A stretch of DNA of 11,088 nt from Caulobacteraceae bacterium UBA6225 (GTDB taxonomy: Bacteria > Pseudomonadota > Alphaproteobacteria > Caulobacterales > Caulobacteraceae). Below the pieces are notes generated by a model that saw nothing but the letters and a program-made list of their open reading frames with translations, was not told the DNA's origin and searched no databases. Shown here piece by piece: positions 1 through 5,773 of the stretch. The stretch lies in the NCBI GenBank assembly GCA_002441055.1, contig DJWR01000030.1:13840-24927 (forward strand), read 5' to 3'. The stretch's first letter is position 1, and every line of letters begins with the position of its first letter. The position numbers and the translations under genes were made by a program.

Positions 1-563
1 GCGACCAGGAACAGGGTGATCCCGTCGGTGTCGCCCGGCTTGCCCGATGTGCGGGCCGAGACGATCAGCAGACCAGCCGCCATGCCTTCCAGCACGAAGG
101 ACTTGGAGCCCGACAGCTTGTAGCCCGAACCGGACTTTTCAGCCTTCAGGGCCACCTTTTCCGGGGCGTGGTGCGCACCTTCGTCGACCGCCAGGGCGCC
201 GACGACTTCACCGCCGGCGATCTTCGGCAGCCATTCAGACTTCTGGGCGTCGGAGCCGCCCAGCACCAGGGCCGAGGCCGCAGCCAGGCCAGAGGCCAGC
301 AGCGGAGAGGCGGTCAGGGTACGGCCGGTTTCCTCCAGGATCAGGCCCATGGAGAGGTAGCCGAAGTCCGAGCCGCCGTATTCTTCCGGGATGATCACCC
401 CGGCCCAGCCCATCTCGGCCATTTCGTTCCAGGCGTTGGCGTCGTAGCCCAGCTCGACCCCGCTATCGCGCATCTTGCGGAAGGCGGTGACGGGGGACTT
501 TTCCTGCACCCAGCTCTTCGCAGCGTCGCGAAGCATCGTCTGTTCTTCGTTGAGAACGGCCAT
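1..563 (-). CDS. Acyl-CoA dehydrogenase, small-subunit (PimD/FadE28-like), 3' end cut by window
   Basis: Partial gene: the first 187 codons are visible and the rest lies beyond position 1. The protein starts MAVLNEEQTMLRDAAKSW. It has the ACAD N-terminal helical domain (EEYGGSDFGYLSMGLILEETGR, about residues 60-81) and the start of the beta domain (KIAGGEVVGALAVDEG, then SGSKSFVLEG at 151-160). The usual TEPGxGSD substrate/FAD signature is absent; AVDEGAHHAPEKV stands there. This layout matches the small, often degenerate subunit of heteromeric ACADs (pimeloyl-CoA dehydrogenase small subunit; mycobacterial FadE28), which pairs with a large subunit to oxidise acyl-CoA using FAD. The ATG at 561-563 is preceded by AGGGA about 10 nt upstream. 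It lies 34 bp downstream of the next ACAD gene, so it is probably co-transcribed. ACAD family membership is secure; the small-subunit assignment is an inference from half a protein. Confidence 0.85.
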   Translation of the reverse strand, partial: MAVLNEEQTMLRDAAKSWVQEKSPVTAFRKMRDSGVELGYDANAWNEMAEMGWAGVIIPEEYGGSDFGYLSMGLILEETGRTLTASPLLASGLAAASALVLGGSDAQKSEWLPKIAGGEVVGALAVDEGAHHAPEKVALKAEKSGSGYKLSGSKSFVLEGMAAGLLIVSARTSGKPGDTDGITLFLV

Positions 564-597
564 CTTATTGTAATCCCTATAAAATTCGAGTGAGTGC

Positions 598-1791
598 TTA
601 TTTCGGGTCGGGCAGGCCGAGGATACGCTTGGAGATGATGTTGTTCTGCACCTCCTGCGAACCGCCATAGATGGTCGTCGCCTTACCACCCAGCCAGGAG
701 CGCACGGCGCCCAGCTCTTCGGCGGTGAAGTCGTCGCCTTCCCAGCCCAGGCCCTGATGGCCCATGAGCTCGATGGTCAGTTCGGCGCGGTCCTGCATCC
801 AGCGGGTGCCGGCGTTCTTCATGATCGAAGTCGCCGCCGAAGGCCCGGAATTGGCCTTCGATTCCGCCATGGCGCGCATGGCGGTCAGCTGGAAGGCGCG
901 ACCGTCGATCTCGTTCATGATCACGCGGGTGCGCAGGTCAGAGTCCGACAGGCGGCCCGACTCATCGGCGCCCACATAGTCCTTGGCCAGCTTGACCAAC
1001 GAACGACCGCCGCCGCCGCCGCCGCCGGCGCCCGACAGGCCCGAACGCTCATGCTGCAGAAGGCGCTTGGCCACCGTCCAGCCGCCGTTGACCGGGCCGA
1101 CCACCTGGTCCTTTTCGACGCGGACGTCGGTCAGGAAGGTCTCGCAGAACGGCGAGTTGCCGGCGATCAGCGGGATCGGGCGGACTTCCACCCCGGGGGT
1201 GTCCATGGGGAACAGCACGAAGGAAATGCCCTCATGCTTCTTGGTGGTGTCGGTGCGCACCAGGCAGAAGCACCACTGGGCCCACTGGGCGCCCGAGGTC
1301 CAGATCTTCTGGCCATTGACGATGTAATGATCGCCCTTGTCCTCGGCGCGGGTCTGCAGCGAGGCCAGGTCAGAACCGGCGCCCGGCTCGGAGAAGCCCT
1401 GGCACCATTGCAGTTCGCCCTTCACGATCGGCGGGATGTGCTGCTGCTTCTGGGCCTCGGTGCCGTATTCCAGCAGGGTGGGGCCGAACATCATGACGCC
1501 CATGCCGCCGATGGGGTTGTAGGCCCCCACGCGGCCCAGCTCCTGCTGGATGATGCGCGCATGCGCCGGGGTCAGACCACCGCCGCCGTACTGGGCCGGC
1601 CAGGTGGGAACGCCCCAGCCCTTTTCACCCATGGCCTTGCGCCAGGCGTCCATGTCGGGGGTCGGCTCGGACCGCTCCTCGCGCATCATCATGCTCCCCT
1701 TGCCCTTCAGGGACTTGGGGAAGTTGGCTTCGATCCAGTCGCGTGCTTCCGTGCGGAAGGCGTCCAGATCAGAGCCGCCAAAATCAGCCAT
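598..1791 (-). CDS. Acyl-CoA dehydrogenase, large-subunit (PimC/FadE29-like), paralog A
   Basis: A 397-aa soluble flavoenzyme expected to introduce a trans-2,3 double bond into an acyl-CoA and pass electrons to ETF. Visible motifs are GWGVPTWPAQYGGGGL (59-73), the ACAD signature WCQGFSEPGAGSD (129-141), NGQKIWTSG (159-167), FCLVRTD (175-181), MGHQGLGW (343-350) and C-terminal IYGGSQEVQNN (374-384). The MCAD catalytic Glu376 position holds Gly. Glu248 in QHERSG aligns instead with the catalytic Glu of isovaleryl-CoA dehydrogenase and with the HER/YER motif of PimC-type enzymes. Right after it is a Gly-rich loop with seven consecutive Gly (256-262). The ATG at 1789-1791 has AGGAG 7 nt upstream (1799-1803). 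It is closest to the neighbouring gene 1823-3031 and probably arose by tandem duplication. The substrate is unknown. Confidence 0.93.
   Translation of the reverse strand: MADFGGSDLDAFRTEARDWIEANFPKSLKGKGSMMMREERSEPTPDMDAWRKAMGEKGWGVPTWPAQYGGGGLTPAHARIIQQELGRVGAYNPIGGMGVMMFGPTLLEYGTEAQKQQHIPPIVKGELQWCQGFSEPGAGSDLASLQTRAEDKGDHYIVNGQKIWTSGAQWAQWCFCLVRTDTTKKHEGISFVLFPMDTPGVEVRPIPLIAGNSPFCETFLTDVRVEKDQVVGPVNGGWTVAKRLLQHERSGLSGAGGGGGGGRSLVKLAKDYVGADESGRLSDSDLRTRVIMNEIDGRAFQLTAMRAMAESKANSGPSAATSIMKNAGTRWMQDRAELTIELMGHQGLGWEGDDFTAEELGAVRSWLGGKATTIYGGSQEVQNNIISKRILGLPDPK
1007..1027. repeat. (CCG)7 trinucleotide run encoding Gly7
   Basis: Seven exact CCG units on the plus strand give seven Gly codons on the minus strand in the ACAD gene 598-1791. 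Units are whole codons, so slippage would change loop length without shifting the frame. Confidence 0.8.
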
Positions 1792-1822
1792 TAAATTTCT
1801 CCTTGAAAATCAGTCGTTCAAT

Positions 1823-3031
1823 TCATTTCGAAGGCGCAGCGTCCGGCAGGCCGAGGATGCGCTTGGAAATGATGTTGTTCTGCACCTCATTGGACCCGCC
1901 GTAAATCGAGCCCGCCTTGCCGGCCAGCCATCCGCGAACGGCGGCCAGTTCTTCCTCGGTGAAGTCTGCGCCCTCCCAACCGAGACCCTGATGACCCATG
2001 AACTCCAGGGTCAGCTCAGCCCGGTCCTGCGCCACCTTCATGTTGGCGTTCTTCATGATCGAGGTCGTGGCCGAAGGACCGGAATTCCCCTTGGCCTCCA
2101 GCGCCGCGCGCTTGACGGTCTGCTGCAGGGCCTTGAGGTCCATGTCGTTCATCACGATGCGGGTGCGCAGGTCGAGATCGGCCAGCCGGCCCTGCTCGTC
2201 CTCACCCACATACTTCTTGGCGATGACGCCCAGCGCCTCACGCTTGCCGCCTTCGCCGGCCCGGCCGCCCATGCCGCTGCGTTCATGCTGCAGCAGACGC
2301 TTGGCCACCGTCCAGCCGCCGTTCAGCGGGCCGATCAGGTTTTCCTTGGGCACCTTCACGTCGGTGAAGAAGGTCTCGCAGAAGGGCGAGGAGCCGGCGA
2401 TCAGGCGGATCGGGCGAACCTCGACCCCAGGCTGATGCATGGAGAAGACCACGAAGGAAATGCCTTCATGCTTCTTGGTCTGATCGGTGCGCACCAGGCA
2501 GAAGATCATGTCCGCCCACTGGCCGCCGGAGGTCCAGATCTTCTGGCCGTTGACCAGCCAGTGATCGCCCTTGTCCTCGGCCTTGGTCTGCAGGGCGGCG
2601 AGGTCGGAGCCAGCGCCCGGTTCGGAGAAGCCCTGGCACCAGCGCACCTTGGCCGTGGCTATGTCGGGGATGTACTTCTTCTTCTGATCCTCGGTGCCGT
2701 ATTCCAGCAGGGTGGGGCCGAACATGCCCACGCCCATGCCGCCGATGGGATTCCAGGCGCCGATGGTGGCCATTTCCTGGTTCAGCACCCGGGCTTCCTG
2801 GGGCGAGAGACCGCCGCCGCCGTACTGGGCCGGCCAGGTGGGAACGCCCCAGCCCTTTTCGCCCATCCGATCGCGCCACAGCGCCATGTCGCCCGTCAGC
2901 TCAACGCCGCCGGCCATGGCCCGGGTCTGGGCTTCGGTATCATGGGCCAGCGACTTGGGGAAATTGGCCTCGAGCCATTCACGCGCCTGGGTCCTGAAGC
3001 CGTCCAGATCAGCGCCGCCAAAGTCAGCCAT
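1823..3031 (-). CDS. Acyl-CoA dehydrogenase, large-subunit (PimC/FadE29-like), paralog B
   Basis: A 402-aa paralog of the downstream gene. It shares MADFGGADLDGFR at the N-terminus, GWGVPTWPAQYGGGGL (61-75), WCQGFSEPGAGSD (131-143), NGQKIWTSGGQW (161-172), LLQHERSG with candidate catalytic Glu250, and IYGGSNEVQNN (376-386). As in the downstream gene, the MCAD-type C-terminal Glu is replaced by Gly. Its post-catalytic loop is charged (MGGRAGEGGKRE) rather than pure Gly. The C-terminus ends LGLPDAAPSK. The ATG at 3029-3031 has AGGGAG 7 nt upstream. The 31-bp gap to the next gene indicates co-transcription. The 73-bp gap upstream carries an AT-rich palindrome and a TATAAT-like -10, so transcription may restart here. 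Presumed FAD-dependent acyl-CoA oxidation; the substrate cannot be inferred. Confidence 0.93.
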   Translation of the reverse strand: MADFGGADLDGFRTQAREWLEANFPKSLAHDTEAQTRAMAGGVELTGDMALWRDRMGEKGWGVPTWPAQYGGGGLSPQEARVLNQEMATIGAWNPIGGMGVGMFGPTLLEYGTEDQKKKYIPDIATAKVRWCQGFSEPGAGSDLAALQTKAEDKGDHWLVNGQKIWTSGGQWADMIFCLVRTDQTKKHEGISFVVFSMHQPGVEVRPIRLIAGSSPFCETFFTDVKVPKENLIGPLNGGWTVAKRLLQHERSGMGGRAGEGGKREALGVIAKKYVGEDEQGRLADLDLRTRIVMNDMDLKALQQTVKRAALEAKGNSGPSATTSIMKNANMKVAQDRAELTLEFMGHQGLGWEGADFTEEELAAVRGWLAGKAGSIYGGSNEVQNNIISKRILGLPDAAPSK

Positions 3032-3054
3032 GAATATTCTCCCTTAAATTCATT

Positions 3055-3076
3055 ATGTTATAGTGCATTATAGCAT
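3055..3076 (-). promoter_or_regulatory. AT-rich palindrome overlapping a putative -10 for the ACAD gene 1823-3031
   Basis: A 22-bp imperfect inverted repeat pairs at 9 of 11 positions (core GTTATAGTGCATTATAGC at 3057-3074, centred on TGCA). On the minus strand positions 3067-3074 read GCTATAAT, 7 of 8 to the Caulobacter-type -10 GCTAnAWC; no good -35 is visible. It lies 24-45 bp upstream of the ATG in an otherwise GC-rich stretch. An operator of the TetR or similar class covering a -10 is the simplest reading, but no known consensus is matched. Confidence 0.45.
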
Positions 3077-3104
3077 GAAGTTTGGGGCTCGGGGAGTCGT
3101 GCGC

Positions 3105-4313
3105 TTACTTCGGGTCCGGCAGGCCGAGCACCCGCTTGGAGACCACGTTCAGATTGATTTCCGAGGTACCGCCCTCGATGGAATTGCCCTTTGACCGAAG
3201 CCAGGCGCGAACCAGATTCAGCTCGCTTTCGTCATAGGCCTCGCCTGACCAGCCCAGACCCTGGTGACCAAAGGCCTCGATCATCAGTTCATTGCGATCC
3301 TGGGCGATCTTGGCTCCGGCGTACTTCATGATTGAGGTCGCCGCGCTCGGCCCCGCGTTGGACTTGGCCTCGTCGGCGGCGCGGCGAACGGTCAGCTGGA
3401 AGGCCCGGGCCTCCATCCGATGCTCGATGATCCGACGGCGCAGGTCGTGGTCGGCGATGCGGCCGGTGTCATCTAGGCCGACATACTTCTTGGCCGCGTC
3501 CTCCACGCTCATCACCGCGGCGGGCGCGCCGATATTGCCGCCGCCCAGGCCCGCCGAGATGTTGTCGCGCTCGAACTGCAGCAGCCGCTTGGCCACCGTC
3601 CAGCCGCCGTTCAAGGGGCCAAACAGCTGATCCTTGGGCACCTTCACATCGGTGAAGAAGGTTTCGCAGAAGGGCGAGCCGCCATTGATCAGCAGGATCG
3701 GCCGGACCTCGACGCCCGGGCTCTTCATGTCGATCAGCAGGAAGGAGATGCCCTCGTGCTTCTTCGAGGTGTCGGTGCGCACCAGGCAGAAGCACCAGTC
3801 GGCGAGGTTGGCGCCTGAGGTCCAGATCTTCTGGCCGTTGACCAGATAGTGGTCGCCCTTGTCCTCGGCGCGGGTCTGCAGGGAGGCGAGGTCAGAGCCG
3901 GAGCCCGGCTCGGAATAGCCCTGGCACCAGCGCACCGACCCGGTGACGATGCCTGGCATGTGCTGCTTCTTCAGCGCTTCAGTGCCGTATTCCAGCAGGG
4001 TCGGGCCGAACATCATGACGCCCATGCCGCCGATGGGATTGCGCGCGCCGATGGCGGCCATCTCCTCGGCCAGCACCCGGGCCTCCTGGCGCGACAGGCC
4101 GCCGCCGCCATGTTCCTTGGGCCAGGTGGGCACGCCCCAGCCCTTGGCGCCCATGGCCTCGCGCCACTGGCGCGCCTCGGGACTCTCCTTGCCACCCGCC
4201 GCCGCAGCGGTCTGGGCGGCGGTGTCGCCCTTGAGCGCGGCAGGGAAGTTCGCGCTCAGCCAGGCCTTGGCCTCGCTACGGAAGGTTTCGAGATCGCCGC
4301 CAAAATCAGCCAT
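3105..4313 (-). CDS. Acyl-CoA dehydrogenase, large-subunit (PimC/FadE29-like), paralog C
   Basis: A 402-aa ACAD. I chose the ATG at 4311-4313 because it gives the MADFGG start shared by all four paralogs, with AGGCGG 6 nt upstream; a TTG at 4331 would add six residues of no value. Motifs are GWGVPTWPKEHGGGGL (58-73), WCQGYSEPGSGSD (129-141), NGQKIWTSGANLADWCF (159-175), QFERDNIS with candidate catalytic Glu248, and C-terminal SIEGGTSEINLNVVSKR (378-394). The MCAD Glu376 position is Gly. The Glu sits one residue earlier, giving the EGGTSE form shared only with the gene 4389-5612, so these two make a sub-pair. The loop after Glu248 is Gly/Ala-rich (SAGLGGGNIGAPAA). It lies 75 bp downstream of the operon's first gene. 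Substrate unknown. Confidence 0.93.
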   Translation of the reverse strand: MADFGGDLETFRSEAKAWLSANFPAALKGDTAAQTAAAAGGKESPEARQWREAMGAKGWGVPTWPKEHGGGGLSRQEARVLAEEMAAIGARNPIGGMGVMMFGPTLLEYGTEALKKQHMPGIVTGSVRWCQGYSEPGSGSDLASLQTRAEDKGDHYLVNGQKIWTSGANLADWCFCLVRTDTSKKHEGISFLLIDMKSPGVEVRPILLINGGSPFCETFFTDVKVPKDQLFGPLNGGWTVAKRLLQFERDNISAGLGGGNIGAPAAVMSVEDAAKKYVGLDDTGRIADHDLRRRIIEHRMEARAFQLTVRRAADEAKSNAGPSAATSIMKYAGAKIAQDRNELMIEAFGHQGLGWSGEAYDESELNLVRAWLRSKGNSIEGGTSEINLNVVSKRVLGLPDPK

Positions 4314-4388
4314 GGAAATCCGCCTTTGCAAAAAATCGTCCGGGGTGTCCGCCGGCCGAAAATGCGACCGGCGGCCTTGCGCGACCGC

Positions 4389-5612
4389 CTATTTCGGGTC
4401 GGGCAGCCCCAGAACACGCTTGGAGATGACGTTCAGGTTCACTTCGCTGGTGCCGCCCTCGATGGAGTTGCCCTTCGAACGCAGCCAGCCCCGGGTCGCC
4501 AGAAGCTCGCCGGACTTGTAGGCCTCACCGCCCCAGCCCAGGCCCTGATGGCCCATGGCTTCGATCATCAGCTCCGACCGGTCCTGGGCGAAGCTGGCGG
4601 CGGCGTACTTGATGATGGAGACCGCGGCGCTGGGGCCGTTGCTGGCCTTGGCCTCTGCCGCCGTGCGGCTGATGGTCAGACCCAGGCACTGCATGTTCAT
4701 CTTGTTCTGAGTGATCCGGCTGCGCAGATCGGTGTCGGCCAGGGCGCCGCTGGCGTCGAGGCCATGATAGGTCTTGGCCACTTCAGACAGGTCGCCGGCC
4801 GTGCCGCCGGCCCCGCCGCCGCCGCCGAAGCCGCCGGAGATGTTCTGGCGCTCATACTGCAGCAGGCGCTTGGCGATCTCCCAGCCGCCATTGACCTTGC
4901 CCACCAGATTGCCCTTGGGGATCTTCACATCGGTGAAGAAGGTCTCGCAGAACGGGCTCTCTCCGCTGATCAGCTGGATCGGGCGGGTCTCGACCCCGGG
5001 CGTGCGCATGTCGATGAGCACGAAGGACACCCCCTCGTGCTTCTTCGAGGTATCGGTGCGCACCAGGCAGAAGCACCAGTCGGCCTTATCGGCGTAGGAG
5101 GTCCAGATCTTCTGACCGTTGATCAGCCAGTGGTCGCCCTTGTCTTCGCAGCGGGTCTGCAGGGAGGCGAGGTCAGAACCCGCGCCGGGTTCGGAATAGC
5201 CCTGGCACCAGCGGACCTCGCCCTTGATGATCTTGGGCAGGTGCGCCTGCTTCTGCTCTTCGTTGGCGTATTCCAGCAGGACAGGACCCAACATCCAGAC
5301 GCCGAACGAGGCCAGGGGGGTGCGATAGCGGCCGGCGGTCAGTTCCTGGTCCAGGATGCGCGCCTGGGCGGGAGTCAGTCCCCCGCCGCCGTACTGGGCC
5401 GGCCAGGTGGGCGCGGTCCAGCCCTTTTCGCCCATCTTGCGCATCCAGGCGATCTGCAGGTCGTCGGAGTCGAGGAAGGCCTGACCACCCCACATGGCTT
5501 CGGGATCAACCTTGGCGGCCGGGTCGCGCAGCTCGGCCGGATAGTTGGCCTCCAGCCAGGTGCGGACGTCGGCCCGGAAGGTGTCGAGGTCTGCGCTGCC
5601 GAAGTCGGCCAT
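4389..5612 (-). CDS. Acyl-CoA dehydrogenase, large-subunit (PimC/FadE29-like), paralog D, first gene of operon
   Basis: A 407-aa ACAD. The ATG at 5610-5612 gives MADFGSADLDTF, matching the other paralogs, with GGGAG 6 nt upstream. An in-frame GTG at 5693 would add 27 unconserved, basic residues and is rejected. Motifs are APTWPAQYGGGGL (67-79), WCQGYSEPGAGSD (135-147), INGQKIWTSYADKADWCF (164-181), QYERQNISG with candidate catalytic Glu254, and SIEGGTSEVNLNVISKR (383-399). It has a slightly longer N-terminal segment than its paralogs (residues 30-55, WGGQAFLDSDD). A Gly-rich loop (GGFGGGGGAGGTAG) follows the catalytic Glu. It is the promoter-proximal gene of the leftward cluster and diverges from the MprF-like gene. 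Confidence 0.93.
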   Translation of the reverse strand: MADFGSADLDTFRADVRTWLEANYPAELRDPAAKVDPEAMWGGQAFLDSDDLQIAWMRKMGEKGWTAPTWPAQYGGGGLTPAQARILDQELTAGRYRTPLASFGVWMLGPVLLEYANEEQKQAHLPKIIKGEVRWCQGYSEPGAGSDLASLQTRCEDKGDHWLINGQKIWTSYADKADWCFCLVRTDTSKKHEGVSFVLIDMRTPGVETRPIQLISGESPFCETFFTDVKIPKGNLVGKVNGGWEIAKRLLQYERQNISGGFGGGGGAGGTAGDLSEVAKTYHGLDASGALADTDLRSRITQNKMNMQCLGLTISRTAAEAKASNGPSAAVSIIKYAAASFAQDRSELMIEAMGHQGLGWGGEAYKSGELLATRGWLRSKGNSIEGGTSEVNLNVISKRVLGLPDPK

Positions 5613-5649
5613 GGCTTTCTCCCAATGCTGGAACTGGATTTTGCGCGCC

Positions 5650-5677
5650 ACATTAGCGCCGAGCGGACGCAGGGCAA
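5650..5677 (-). promoter_or_regulatory. Possible promoter of the ACAD operon
   Basis: On the minus strand TTGCCC (5672-5677, 4/6 to TTGACA) is followed after 16 bp by TAATGT (5650-5655, weak -10). The position fits the start codon at 5612 with a leader of about 30 nt. The match is modest. Confidence 0.25.
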
Positions 5678-5686
5678 GCCGCCTTG

Positions 5687-5700
5687 CGAACACGTGTTTG
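5687..5700. promoter_or_regulatory. Palindromic operator candidate (PsrA-like) in the divergent region
   Basis: CGAACACGTGTTTG contains the perfect palindrome AACACGTGTT (5689-5698). As I recall it, the fatty-acid regulator PsrA of Pseudomonas binds [G/C]AAAC(N2-4)GTTT[G/C]; the minus-strand reading CAAAC-ACGT-GTTCG fits with one mismatch. The site is about 77 bp upstream of the ACAD operon start and a similar distance from the divergent gene, so it could serve either. No regulator gene is in view. Confidence 0.4.
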
Positions 5701-5725
5701 AAGTCTCATCGGCGCGGTCCTTCAC

Positions 5726-5752
5726 GAATCCCGTCTATATACGGGCGGACTC
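5726..5752 (+). promoter_or_regulatory. Putative promoter of the MprF-like gene, TATA-type element between two GANTC sites
   Basis: GAATC (5726-5730) and GACTC (5748-5752) are both GANTC sites, the target of CcrM methylation in Caulobacterales. Between them an inverted repeat CCCGT-CTATAT-ACGGG (5730-5745) encloses a TATATA that could serve as -10, giving a leader of about 25 nt to the ATG at 5774. In Caulobacter GcrA acts at promoters bearing methylated GANTC. The assignment here is by position only. Confidence 0.35.
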
Positions 5753-5773
5753 TTCATCAGGACGCCCCGCCCC

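Noticed and set aside
1007..1027. (CCG)7 as a phase-variation switch
   Set aside because: The repeat unit is one codon, so gain or loss keeps the frame and cannot switch the gene off. Only loop length could vary.
1550..3073. Long plus-strand open frame (507 codons) opposite the ACAD genes; similar long frames at 757-1794 and 3849-5777
   Set aside because: They are antisense to clearly conserved ACADs, rich in Ala/Gly/His/Arg and without recognisable motifs. Long open antisense frames are normal in GC-rich codon-biased genes, and the repetition between them mirrors the paralogs.
4330..4374. Hairpin (CCGCCGG / CCGGCGG, 7-bp stem, 12-nt loop) followed on the minus strand by T6, between two ACAD genes
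   Set aside because: The T-run is 13 nt beyond the stem, too far for a standard intrinsic terminator, and the next gene has a good SD and same direction. At most a weak attenuator.
5613..5693. N-terminal extension of the ACAD gene 4389-5612 from a GTG at 5693 as a targeting or signal peptide
   Set aside because: The 27 extra residues are basic with no hydrophobic core, absent from the three paralogs, and a good SD stands before the internal ATG.
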